A DNA stretch of 47,563 nucleotides, taken from NCBI GenBank assembly GCA_008015095.1, contig SSEV01000099.1, positions 1 to 47,563 on the forward strand, read 5' to 3'. Source of the DNA: Lysobacteraceae bacterium. GTDB taxonomy: Bacteria > Pseudomonadota > Gammaproteobacteria > Xanthomonadales > Xanthomonadaceae. Positions 8,404-16,528 of the stretch are shown here, piece after piece. Numbering within the stretch: position 1 is the first letter of the stretch; every line of letters starts with the position of its first letter. Position numbers and translations under genes: made by a program. Under the pieces are notes generated by a model that was given only the letters and a program-made list of their open reading frames with translations, searched no databases and was not told the origin of the DNA.

Positions 8404-8914
8404 ATCAGCGCTCTGTCTGCGCGCCAACGCGCTTTGCGCCCGTTATGCGTTGTTGCGATTCTTCGCTGTGGTCAGCCGCTTGGGCGATGGCGTTTTCTGG
8501 TACGCACTGATCGCAGCATTGGCGGTATTCGGCGGCGCCACAGGACGGGCCGCGGCTTTGCACCTCGGGCTGATCGGATCGACATCGCTGATTCTCTATA
8601 AAGCCCTCAAGGCCTGGACACGTCGACCACGCCCCTGCGCCGCGGACTTGCGCATCCGGGCATGGGTCGCCCCCCTCGACGAATTCAGTTTCCCATCGGG
8701 CCACACCTTGCATGCCGTCGGCTTCACCATCGTCGCGCTGGCTTATTTCCCATCGTTGGCTTGGTTGTTGATTCCGTTCGCCGCCAGCGTCGCGGTCTCC
8801 CGCGTCGTGCTCGGATTGCATTATCCCAGCGATGTCGCCGCCGCTACTGTGATCGGGTCGGGCCTCGCCAGCGCATCCTTCTGGCTTCGAGATATGTTGC
8901 CGTCGATGATATGA
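8363..8914 (+). CDS. PAP2 family lipid phosphatase
   Basis: 183 residues with several membrane segments. All three PAP2 motifs are present: KAWTRRPRP, FPSGHTLH and SRVVLGLHYPSD, with the catalytic His residues in the second and third. Relatives dephosphorylate phosphatidate, phosphatidylglycerophosphate or undecaprenyl pyrophosphate on the periplasmic face. The ATG at 8363 has CGGAGG 7 nt upstream and lies inside the glycosyltransferase gene, so the two are translationally linked. A phosphatidate phosphatase would supply the diacylglycerol acceptor for the upstream enzyme; undecaprenyl-PP recycling is the other possibility. Confidence 0.87.
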   Translation: MNPAYLRRRLRANESALCLRANALCARYALLRFFAVVSRLGDGVFWYALIAALAVFGGATGRAAALHLGLIGSTSLILYKALKAWTRRPRPCAADLRIRAWVAPLDEFSFPSGHTLHAVGFTIVALAYFPSLAWLLIPFAASVAVSRVVLGLHYPSDVAAATVIGSGLASASFWLRDMLPSMI

Positions 8915-8954
8915 ATCCGATCCGATATCGGGCTGCGGATAACGCCGTATCCAG

Positions 8955-8970
8955 CTCTGCGCTCGCAGAG
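8955..8970. terminator. Possible bidirectional hairpin between convergent genes
   Basis: CTCTGC (8955-8960) and GCAGAG (8965-8970) form a 6-bp stem with a 4-nt loop in the 67-nt gap between the PAP2 gene and the convergent nitrilase-family gene. No clear T tract is present on either side, so only the position supports a terminator. Confidence 0.3.
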
Positions 8971-8981
8971 GCCGACGCCTG

Positions 8982-9866
8982 TTACTTCCAGGATTCCACC
9001 CGCGCAATCCGTAAAGCAGGCGTATTCTGCCCGCCCCAATCACGATCATTGGCGACTTGCGCATGCTTGCGGCTCTCGCGGAGACGTTGCGGATCGACGT
9101 CGGCGCAAGCCCAACCTCGCGCCGACGATGTGGCTGCGACGACGCCATCGGCCGGCAACCCCACATCCATTGGCGCGTAGAGCGCGGCCTCGCCGGTGTT
9201 GACATCGAGCGCGGGGCTCCAAGCCGCCTCGCCCGCGGTGACCGCTTTCGCCACGAAACAACGATTCTCCAGCGCGCGCGCGCGGCAGCCCACTTCGACC
9301 CGTGTCGCGCCGGCAGTGGTATCGGTGCAGCTCGGCACCAACAGCAACTCCGCGCCGGCCTCGTATTGCGCACGCACCGGCAACGGGAATTCGATGTCGT
9401 AGCAGACCGCGATGCCTGCACGCAGTCCATCGATCTCGAATACCTTCAAAGCATCGCCGCCTTCGATGACCCCGACCCTTTTCTCGAATCCGGTAAGCTG
9501 CAATTTGTCCTGCCAGACATGCCTGCCGTTCGGCGAGAACAAATCGGCGCGATTACGGTAGCGACCGCCACCGATGTCAAGAAGAAACGTGCCTGCGGCG
9601 ACGTACATATCTGTTTCGCGCGCCAATTCGGAAAACATGGCGAGCCAGGATTCGCGATACGCCTGCAGCGCTGCCAGCGAAGCATGCAAGTCTTCGCGCA
9701 CGCCGGATGCGAAACAAGCGCCCAGCTCCAACGACAGATACTCGGGAAGCACTGCGATCCGCGCATCAGCCCGCGCCGCTTCGCCTAGCCACTGTTTCTG
9801 CTTCTGGGCGAAGGCGTCGAAGTCGCACGGCATCCCGATCGGATATTTGGCGATGGCGATCCTCAT
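8982..9866 (-). CDS. Carbon-nitrogen hydrolase (nitrilase superfamily)
   Basis: 294 residues with the complete catalytic triad of the superfamily: Glu42 in VLPEYLSL, Lys121 in WQDKLQLTG and Cys155 in AVCYDIEFP. It would hydrolyse an amide or a related C-N bond in the cytoplasm; the substrate is not evident. Its start overlaps the stop of the upstream GNAT gene by 4 nt (ATGA). Nitrilase-family enzymes next to a GNAT acetyltransferase are a recurrent pairing, also seen as fused proteins, so the two may act on the same amine or amide. No signal peptide. Confidence 0.9.
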   Translation of the reverse strand: MRIAIAKYPIGMPCDFDAFAQKQKQWLGEAARADARIAVLPEYLSLELGACFASGVREDLHASLAALQAYRESWLAMFSELARETDMYVAAGTFLLDIGGGRYRNRADLFSPNGRHVWQDKLQLTGFEKRVGVIEGGDALKVFEIDGLRAGIAVCYDIEFPLPVRAQYEAGAELLLVPSCTDTTAGATRVEVGCRARALENRCFVAKAVTAGEAAWSPALDVNTGEAALYAPMDVGLPADGVVAATSSARGWACADVDPQRLRESRKHAQVANDRDWGGQNTPALRIARVESWK

Positions 9867-10507
9867 GGTGTTCCGCGCCTATCGCCTTCGAGCGTCCGCA
9901 ACCAGAAAGTCAGCGCATGCTCGACTTCGCCCCGACCGGTTTCGTTCCAGTGCAGATGCATGGTCATGCCGGGTTGGCGCGCGTAACCGCGCTTGATCCA
10001 GAACGCATCATTGCTCCGATAGCCTGCCGGCGCGCGCGGGTCGTCCCGATCGCGATCGACCGCGCAGAAAGCGGCTGTATCGAAACGCCCCAGACTTTGC
10101 GCATGCGCTTCGCGATGGTCGAAGAAGGCATGGCCGATGCCGCGACCACGATAGCGCGGCAGCAACACCGACTCGCCAAAATAGAACACACGACCGGGAT
10201 CGAGCCCGCGAGATTCGAATGGCGCGCGAAACTCTACGGCGTCGTCGGCAAGCGGCAGTCCGGTGGATGCGCCGATGATCGTATCGCCATCGAAAGCCAA
10301 CACGAAGACGCTGTCGGACGAAGCCGCGTAGGCTTCGAGATATTCGCTTTCATAACCCGCGTCGCCTTCGTAGAGATAAGGCCAGTCGCGGAATACGGTG
10401 ATACGCAATGCAGCGACGGCATCGAGATGCCGGCGCACTTCCACGCCGGTGAATCTCCGTACGGCGATGGAGTCGGAAGCGGCGCCTGATGCGGGGTCAG
10501 TAGTCAT
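9863..10507 (-). CDS. GNAT family N-acetyltransferase
   Basis: 214 residues. The acetyl-CoA-binding motif A is seen as VLLPRYRGRGIGHAFFDHRE (Q/RxxGxG/A type), preceded by a beta strand RVFYFGESV. The ATG at 10507 is preferred; an upstream in-frame ATG would run into the hairpin-rich gap. It shares a 4-nt overlap with the nitrilase-family gene and probably forms a two-gene operon with it. The acceptor is unknown. Confidence 0.85.
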   Translation of the reverse strand: MTTDPASGAASDSIAVRRFTGVEVRRHLDAVAALRITVFRDWPYLYEGDAGYESEYLEAYAASSDSVFVLAFDGDTIIGASTGLPLADDAVEFRAPFESRGLDPGRVFYFGESVLLPRYRGRGIGHAFFDHREAHAQSLGRFDTAAFCAVDRDRDDPRAPAGYRSNDAFWIKRGYARQPGMTMHLHWNETGRGEVEHALTFWLRTLEGDRRGTP

Positions 10508-10552
10508 CCGCCGATTGTATTCCCCGACGAGCCGAAATCCGAATCTGGGTAT

Positions 10553-10832
10553 TGCCCATTGCCCTGGGCATTTACGCCCCAAGAGGCCGAACGCCAACCT
10601 CACGTTCGGCGTCCGCCACGGCTCAGAACCGTGGCGGGCGCAGGCTTCGAATGCACGCCTTCATGCGGCGCGTTATTGATCCGGCGATGTGAAGTTTGCA
10701 ACGTCGGATCAATACATGGGCCGGAGATGGCCCGTTCGCGACCGGCGCAAAGCGCCGGATCGCGGGCTTCGATCACGGACATGCGCCGAGATCGAAGCCG
10801 CAGGCGTTTGAGCAGGATGCTCAAACGCCTGC
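10553..10832. other. Array of eight consecutive, unrelated hairpins
   Basis: Eight inverted repeats lie almost end to end, each with its own sequence: 10553-10570 (6-bp stem), 10586-10610 (8 bp), 10613-10637 (9 bp), 10674-10714 (13 bp with one G-T), 10718-10733 (5 bp), 10737-10764 (12 bp with one bulge), 10765-10799 (10 bp, 15-nt loop) and 10800-10832 (14-bp perfect stem, 5-nt loop). No coding frame is convincing. It occupies the gap between the small membrane protein (stop at 10888, minus) and the GNAT gene (start 10507, minus). It could be a structured RNA, a barrier against read-through from creD, or an assembly of extragenic palindromes. None has a T tract. Confidence 0.6.
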
Positions 10833-10887
10833 TGGCCGAATCAGCCACGATCCGGCTACAACTACGCGGACCGCATCGCACCAGGAT

Positions 10888-11205
10888 TCAACGCTGCGCA
10901 AGGCCGGGTTGAGACGACTGCCGCACCCCGCGGATCCAATCGCCCGAGACCATGTCGTCGAACGTGTTGACGCCATCGTCGTACCGGTAACCGTGGCGGC
11001 ATGCGCCGTTTGTTTCAACCATCCGCGATGCCCCTTCCGACAGGCCATGGCGGCGCAGATCTTCGACGACGATCGTTCTGGCCTGCTCGACCCGTAGGCC
11101 GCAATCCTGGCGTTGCAGTTTGCGATACAGCACGGCGCTGGTGGCGCCCGCGCTGACCAGGAATAGCCCGATCAGCATGGCGGCGAAGCGTGCATTGGAC
11201 GTCAT
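10888..11205 (-). CDS. Small single-pass membrane protein of unknown function
   Basis: 105 residues. One hydrophobic helix (about 8-28) follows a short N-terminus, then a soluble part with two cysteines (CGLRVEQAR and GACRHGYRYDDG) that could pair if periplasmic. I do not recognise the family. It starts 17 nt after the creD stop on the same strand and is likely cotranscribed with creD, hence possibly in the Cre regulon. An AGGA lies too close to the ATG at 11205, so a start at 11178 cannot be excluded. Confidence 0.6.
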   Translation of the reverse strand: MTSNARFAAMLIGLFLVSAGATSAVLYRKLQRQDCGLRVEQARTIVVEDLRRHGLSEGASRMVETNGACRHGYRYDDGVNTFDDMVSGDWIRGVRQSSQPGLAQR

Positions 11206-11222
11206 TCCTGCGGCCCTCGCGC

Positions 11223-12620
11223 TCAGTGTCCGGCCGGCGTCGGCGGCGGTCCCTGGCGGGCGGGCGCATTGCCGAGACTGTACCAGTCGACCTTACGGGT
11301 AATGACCATGATCGCTGCCAGGATCAAGAACAACATGCCGGCGCCAAGGACCATGGCGTTGTCCTCGGAGATGAGCAAGCCGTATAGCACCGCATAAAGC
11401 GTGGCCAGCATCGCCGCGAACCCCAGACCGCGTGCCCACGAGCGCAACACGTGACTGACGTAATAACCGAGCAGGCCGATACAGGCCGCGCTGGCGGCCA
11501 GGTAGGCCAAGCCGAAGTCGATATGCTCGGACAAGGCGACAAGCAACAGGAAGAAGATCGCCAGCGCAAGCCCGACCAGGCCGTACTGAATCGGGTGGAT
11601 GCGCAACTGTTTGATCAATTCGAACATGAAGAATCCGACGAAAGTCAGCAGTACGAACAGGATGCCGTACTTGCTGGCGCGGTCGGCCTGCGAATAGATG
11701 TTGACCGGATCGACCAGCGACACCGAGATCGCGTCGATGCCGGTATCCTGCCCGCCGTCCGCGGCGGCGGCGAAACCGATCGCCGATACGTCCGGCAGAA
11801 GCTTGCCGCCGAGATACTGCGCCTGCGCATTGGTCGCAAGCGACGAGACTTCCCATTCCGCATGGAAGCCCTTATCCCCGATCGACCGCTTGCGTGCGGT
11901 GAATGAACCGTTGAATTGCGGATGCCGCCAGGGCGAGTCGAGCACTACGCGATTGCGCTGACCGAGCGGCGTGATCGCAAGAGTTTCGGTGCCTTCCAGC
12001 GCGAAATCGAATTCGGCACGCAAGGCGATCTCTTCGCCGGCCTGGACCTGTCCCAGTCGCACATGCAGGCCACTGCCATCACGGCTACCGAGGCCGCGCT
12101 CCAGCTTCATCTCTTTGCCGTCGATACGCAATTTGGGCACGCCAGCGAGGCCGCGCACATCGGCGATGCCGTAGCTCAACCAGGGCCGCCCGATCTTGCG
12201 CGGCAGATTCGGATCCGCATCGACTGGGATCTGCACGCGGAATGACGCCAGGGTCTTGCTATCCAATTCGTAGCCGCGCACCTCGTGCAATCCGATGAAC
12301 TTACTCTTCGGCTCTATCGCGCCGGTCATTTCCATAGTGTTCGGGAAGAAGGTCCACGCCCCCGAGCCGCCGTCCTGTTTGACCTTGCGGTTCACCCGGC
12401 CTTTGTCGTCCTTTTCCTCGACCTCGACGGTTTCGACATAAGGCACCACCAGCACCGGGCCGGACAGCGACTGCGCACCCGCCGAGGTGCGGGCGATCGC
12501 ATGCACGGCCTGGGTGCGGTACATCTGCCGTTCCTGGATAGTGCCGCGGATCATCATCAGCGGGACGAGAATGGCGATGGTCAGACCGATCACCATGATG
12601 ATTTTCAACAGCAAGCGCAT
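11223..12620 (-). CDS. creD: Cell envelope integrity protein CreD
   Basis: 465 residues, matching CreD (about 450). One N-terminal membrane helix (8-26), a large periplasmic domain with VLVVPYVE and WTFFPNTMEM, and a block of about five to six helices from residue 318 onward, ending with a Pro-rich tail. CreD is an inner-membrane protein whose expression is the main output of CreBC and which supports envelope integrity and beta-lactam response in Stenotrophomonas and Aeromonas. GGGGAG lies 6 nt before the ATG. A perfect cre tag stands 68 nt upstream of the start, separate from the creBC transcript. Confidence 0.94.
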   Translation of the reverse strand: MRLLLKIIMVIGLTIAILVPLMMIRGTIQERQMYRTQAVHAIARTSAGAQSLSGPVLVVPYVETVEVEEKDDKGRVNRKVKQDGGSGAWTFFPNTMEMTGAIEPKSKFIGLHEVRGYELDSKTLASFRVQIPVDADPNLPRKIGRPWLSYGIADVRGLAGVPKLRIDGKEMKLERGLGSRDGSGLHVRLGQVQAGEEIALRAEFDFALEGTETLAITPLGQRNRVVLDSPWRHPQFNGSFTARKRSIGDKGFHAEWEVSSLATNAQAQYLGGKLLPDVSAIGFAAAADGGQDTGIDAISVSLVDPVNIYSQADRASKYGILFVLLTFVGFFMFELIKQLRIHPIQYGLVGLALAIFFLLLVALSEHIDFGLAYLAASAACIGLLGYYVSHVLRSWARGLGFAAMLATLYAVLYGLLISEDNAMVLGAGMLFLILAAIMVITRKVDWYSLGNAPARQGPPPTPAGH

Positions 12621-12687
12621 GTCTGACTCCCCTTGTTCGGATGAGAACCAGTCTGGGCGTCTGATACGGGGGCAGGATGGCGCTTAC

Positions 12688-12703
12688 GTGAAGTCGATGT
12701 GAA
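12688..12703 (-). promoter_or_regulatory. cre tag (CreB operator) of creD
   Basis: On the minus strand the sequence is TTCAC, 6 nt, TTCAC, an exact match to the CreB operator defined in E. coli. On the plus strand it reads GTGAA (12688-12692) and GTGAA (12699-12703). A TATCAG that may serve as -10 begins about 21 nt downstream toward creD. This gives creD its own CreB-driven promoter in the 292-nt gap after creC. Confidence 0.85.
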
Positions 12704-12912
12704 CTGCACGAGGCATGCTCCGCCGCCCCGCGGCGCTGAACGCACCACGGGGCACGACAGCGAATAGGCTGTCGAAACGCATGCACTTTGTATTTTTCGA
12801 GCCGTGCGCGCTTGGCCGATGCGCGGACTCGCTTGCGGCGGGTTCACCGCTGACCCACCGGCTTTCACCATGGTGGCTGTCCGCGCCCCCTATTGATTGT
12901 TTCAGCAACCCG

Positions 12913-14376
12913 CTATTCCGCCGGCAGAATCAGACTCGCGACCGTGCCGCCCTCATCCCGATTGGCCAAAGCCGCCCGGCCGCCGTGCAGTTCCGCAACC
13001 TCAGCGACGAAGCACAAGCCGAGCCCACTGCTACGGCTCCCCCCCTGGGGGCGAGGCAGCGAATAGAACCGTTCGAAGGCCCGCTCCAGGGCATAATCCG
13101 GCACCCCGGGCCCACGATCCAAGACATCGATCAGGATCTGTGCCCCGTCGCGATACAGGCGTAGCTCAACCACGCTTCCCGCTGGCGCGAAGTCGGCAGC
13201 GTTATCGAGCAAATTCAACAACGACTGCCGGAGCAGGAAGGCGTCACCCGAAACCTGTCCCGGCGAAGCGCCGTCCGGCTCGCACGACACGTGTAGGCGC
13301 AACCGGTTCTGCTCGAACTTCGGCGCGATCCGCTCAGCCGCTTCCTGCGCCAGCATCAGCGGATCAAGACTGTGCGGCTGTTCGATCCGCTGTCGGTGCT
13401 CGACCGCCGCCAGCGCCAGCAGTTTGTCGATCATCTCGGCCATGCGCTCGCTCTGGGCGCGGATCGTGGCGACGAAACGCGTGCGGTCCGCCTCCGGCAT
13501 CGGCGGCGCATCGGCGGTGAATTCCAGCAGTTCCGCGCTGCCACGGATCGCGGCCAACGGGCTCTTAAGCTCGTGGGTCAACGCATGCACATACTGTTCG
13601 ACGTATTGTTTGCCTTCGAGCTTGCTGCGCATGGTTTCGAGCGCCCGCCCGAGTTCGCCGAATTCGCCCGCGCTGTCGGGCAAGGTGGCGCGCTCCCCCG
13701 CCGTTACCGCATGCGCATACAGGCGCAGCGCGCCCAACTGGCGCGAAAGCCACCAGGCGGCAAGCAGGCCGATCACCAGCGCGCTGCCGAGCAGGACCAG
13801 GCCCCAGCGCATGATCTTGCTTTGGCTGCGCAGGATGAACGGCGCAATCGCCTGGTTCGGTTTGGCCACGGTCAGCACGCCGGCGATCCGCGGCCGGCCA
13901 TCGTCGTGAACGATGATCGGCGCGGCGACGTGCATCACCGTGGAACTGTCATCGTTCGGATCGGCCCGGGTCGAACGCGCGCCGTAGCGCCCGCGCAACG
14001 TGAGATAGACATCGTTCCAGCGCGAATAGTCCTTGCCGACATCACGACCGCTGGAATCGAAGACCACGATCCCCTCGGCGTCGGTGACGTAGATCCGCGT
14101 ACTGACGCCACGCTTGCGGAACCCCCAGATCTCCGCGCCGACATCGCGACCGTTCAGCGCGCGGACGCGCTCGGCGAAACGTCCGTTTTCGATGGTGCCG
14201 GCGATCAGGTCGTCTCGGGCCAATTCTGCCAACAAGGTGGAGGTGTCGACCAGCGTGTCCTCCATCGCCTGACGCACGCCGGGTTTGACCTCCTGCACGA
14301 AGACCCGCCCCAGCAACAATGCGGCGAGCGCCACGATCAGGAAATATCCCAGCAGAATGCGCAGGCCGATCTTCAT
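12913..14376 (-). CDS. creC: Two-component sensor histidine kinase CreC
   Basis: 487 residues, as CreC (about 475). Membrane helix near the N-terminus (7-24), a periplasmic sensor with the CreC-like stretch STRIYVTDAEGIVVFDS, a second helix (190-210), HAMP, then HisKA with His268 in HALTHELKSPL, the atypical Lys-Ser after Glu-Leu being characteristic of CreC. The HATPase N, G1 (DRGPGV) and G2 (SSGLGLCFV) boxes follow. It lies 39 nt after creB and 292 nt before creD. It is expected to control CreB phosphorylation in response to metabolic state or cell-wall stress. Confidence 0.94.
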   Translation of the reverse strand: MKIGLRILLGYFLIVALAALLLGRVFVQEVKPGVRQAMEDTLVDTSTLLAELARDDLIAGTIENGRFAERVRALNGRDVGAEIWGFRKRGVSTRIYVTDAEGIVVFDSSGRDVGKDYSRWNDVYLTLRGRYGARSTRADPNDDSSTVMHVAAPIIVHDDGRPRIAGVLTVAKPNQAIAPFILRSQSKIMRWGLVLLGSALVIGLLAAWWLSRQLGALRLYAHAVTAGERATLPDSAGEFGELGRALETMRSKLEGKQYVEQYVHALTHELKSPLAAIRGSAELLEFTADAPPMPEADRTRFVATIRAQSERMAEMIDKLLALAAVEHRQRIEQPHSLDPLMLAQEAAERIAPKFEQNRLRLHVSCEPDGASPGQVSGDAFLLRQSLLNLLDNAADFAPAGSVVELRLYRDGAQILIDVLDRGPGVPDYALERAFERFYSLPRPQGGSRSSGLGLCFVAEVAELHGGRAALANRDEGGTVASLILPAE

Positions 14377-14415
14377 ACGCGCCTGTTCGCGTCAGCCGAC
14401 GCCATGGCGCGGCGG

Positions 14416-15120
14416 TTATGACGCATCGCCGGAATCCAGCGAATATCCGAGGCCGCGATGGGTCCGGATAGGATCGAATTCTTCGTCGCCATCGCGCAAT
14501 TTCGCACGCAAGGTCTTGATATGGGTATCCACGGTCCGATCGCCGCTATCGAGCGCATCGGCCCAGACCCGATCCATCAGCTGCGCACGCGAGAGCACGG
14601 CCCCTGGCCTCGCCAGCAAAGCTTCGAGGACGCCGTATTCGTAACGGGTCAGATCCAGAGCGCGGCCACGATAGCGAATACGTTTACCTTCCCGGTCGAT
14701 CTCGAAGGCGCCGTAACGCTGCCAGCTATCCGCTTCGCCTTGAGCGCGCCGCCGCAACCGCGCGCGCACCCGTGCGACAAGTTCCCGCGGCGAAAACGGC
14801 TTGACGACATAATCGTCGGCGCCCAGCTCCAAGCCGACCACCCGGTCGATCTCGCTGTCGCGCGCGGTCAGGAAAATCACCGGCACCTCGCTAAAGCCGC
14901 GTAGCGCGCGGCAAACCTCGAAGCCGGTGAGATCGGGCAGGCCGACATCCAGGATCACCAGATCGATACCGCCAGCCCTGACTCGCGGCGTCACTTGACC
15001 GCCAAGCAGACAATGCTCTGCGGCATACCCTTCGCCGCGCAGGGCATAGAGCACCGTATCGGCGATGGCGGATTCGTCTTCGGCGAGCAAAATAGTTTGC
15101 GCTGGTGCGGGGCTGGTCAC
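14416..15120 (-). CDS. creB: Two-component response regulator CreB
   Basis: 234-residue OmpR-class regulator. The receiver has LLAEDESAIA, the phospho-acceptor Asp58 in LVILDVGLPDLTG, and YVVKPFSPREL; the winged helix ends with RTHRGLGYSLD. CreB binds direct repeats of TTCAC with a 6-nt spacer, exactly the site found upstream of creD here. No such site is visible in front of creB itself. First gene of the minus-strand creB-creC-creD-small ORF series. Confidence 0.94.
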   Translation of the reverse strand: MTSPAPAQTILLAEDESAIADTVLYALRGEGYAAEHCLLGGQVTPRVRAGGIDLVILDVGLPDLTGFEVCRALRGFSEVPVIFLTARDSEIDRVVGLELGADDYVVKPFSPRELVARVRARLRRRAQGEADSWQRYGAFEIDREGKRIRYRGRALDLTRYEYGVLEALLARPGAVLSRAQLMDRVWADALDSGDRTVDTHIKTLRAKLRDGDEEFDPIRTHRGLGYSLDSGDAS

Positions 15121-15601
15121 GTATTCGGATCCGAGTCCTGGATAGGACGTGTTCGGGGCTGGAGTTGGATTTGAGTTTCAGTATTTGGGCCGGCGTGGGC
15201 CTGCCCCAGGCCAATCACATTCGATCGCCGGGCAGGAACCAGAAGCCAGCCGAACCAGAGGCTCTTCCCGCCCGACCACCAGAGGCATTGTAGGACGCTT
15301 CTCGCTTACGATGCCTTGCCCGTTCCAATCTCTGCCTTAGACGATGCGGCAGCCAGGACCGTTTGTTGAAAACAGCCTGCTATCGTGGTCCGGGATGGCC
15401 AGGACGAAGAGGCCATCGCATAAGCGTTTGATTCGCCGGGCTTGCGATTTGACAGCCCCGGCGGCGCAGATGTTGCTCAACAGTGCAGCCGGCGTTATTG
15501 GTCGCGAAGTAACGAACCGCATGGATGCCCGCAAAGCGCCTCCCAAAGCGCATACCAAACCATTTTTCCAACAACCGGATCGTTTCACCTACGCACCACG
15601 C
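15121..15601. other. Divergent intergenic region creB-rlmJ
   Basis: 481 nt without a supported gene. It must hold both divergent promoters, but I cannot assign a convincing -35/-10 pair. The part from 15365 to 15440 is a copy of the composite intergenic repeat described separately. Upstream-of-creB sequence has no TTCAC direct repeat. Confidence 0.5.
15365..15440 (+). repeat. Composite intergenic repeat, copy 1
   Basis: Head motif GTTGAAAACAGCCTG (15365-15379), an internal palindrome GATGGCC/GGCCATC (15394-15400, 15411-15417), and tail motif GCATAAGCGTTTGATTCGC (15418-15436). The distance from GAAAAC to the tail motif is 50 nt, identical to copy 2. Confidence 0.65.
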
Positions 15602-16459
15602 ATGAATTACCGTCACGCCTACCACGCCGGCAACCATGCCGATGTCCTCAAGCATGTCGTTCTGCTGCAGGTATGCGACAGCCTGACCACCAAACCCGCA
15701 CCTCTGTTCGCACTGGATACCCATGCCGGCGCAGGGGTTTATGCGCTGGACGCCGAGGAAGCCCTGCGCACAGGAGAAGCCGCTTCCGGCGTCTGCAAAC
15801 TACTGACCGATTCCCCGCAAGATCGCGCAATCTCGCGTTATCTCGATGCGATACACGGATGCCGGACCGCCCTGGGCCATCAGGCCTATCCCGGCTCGCC
15901 ATGGCTGCTCGCGCATGCTTTGCGCTCCAACGATCGGATCGCCTGCTGCGAATTGCGCGAAGAGGAAGCCGGGACGCTACGTCGGACATTCGCCGAGGAT
16001 TCCCGCGTCTCGATACATCTCCGCGATGGCTATGCCGCGGTCCATGCATTGCTGCCGCCGAAAATCGGAACGGCCCGCTACGGACGCGGGCTGGTCTTGA
16101 TCGATCCCCCTTACGAGAATCAGCTGGACGAATTCGACACCGCGCTGGCCGCCATCGATGACGGACTGCAGCGCTGGCCGCAGGCGACCTGGATGCTGTG
16201 GTATCCGATCAAGCGCCGTAGCGCGCTTATGCCGTTTTATCGCCGGGCCGCCGCAGTTCATGCCAAATCCGCGCTGCTCTGCGAGTTGCTGGTGCGACCC
16301 GACGATTCGCCGCTGCGCATGAACGGTAGCGGCTTGCTCATCCTCAATGCGCCCTGGCGCCTCGACGAAGCACTGCATGACGCTCTGGAGGCGTTGCGCG
16401 CCAGGCTTGGCGAACAAGGGGCTTCGACCCGGCTGGAATGGCTGCGGGAACCCGCATGA
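15602..16459 (+). CDS. rlmJ: 23S rRNA (adenine2030-N6)-methyltransferase RlmJ
   Basis: 285 residues (E. coli RlmJ 280). The N-terminus MNYRHAYHAGNHADVLKHVV is the family signature, which fixes the ATG at 15602. The SAM loop is ALDTHAGAGVY and the catalytic N6-adenine motif is DPPY at Asp168. It methylates A2030 of 23S rRNA during ribosome assembly. No strong ribosome binding site is visible. A longer frame reaching upstream to 15344 runs through the intergenic repeat and is not supported. Confidence 0.95.
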   Translation: MNYRHAYHAGNHADVLKHVVLLQVCDSLTTKPAPLFALDTHAGAGVYALDAEEALRTGEAASGVCKLLTDSPQDRAISRYLDAIHGCRTALGHQAYPGSPWLLAHALRSNDRIACCELREEEAGTLRRTFAEDSRVSIHLRDGYAAVHALLPPKIGTARYGRGLVLIDPPYENQLDEFDTALAAIDDGLQRWPQATWMLWYPIKRRSALMPFYRRAAAVHAKSALLCELLVRPDDSPLRMNGSGLLILNAPWRLDEALHDALEALRARLGEQGASTRLEWLREPA

Positions 16460-16528
16460 TGGCGGCCACCAACGCCCGGACATGGCCGGTATGCGACAAT
16501 CCGCGACCCGAAATGTCCTGATCGCACC

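Noticed and set aside
10553-10832. CRISPR-like array
   Set aside because: The elements are inverted repeats of different sequences, with no direct repeats or regular spacers and no cas genes.
12843-12868. Second TTCAC pair in the creC-creD gap
   Set aside because: The spacing between the half-sites is 16 nt instead of 6 and the orientation is opposite to creD, so it is not a cre tag.
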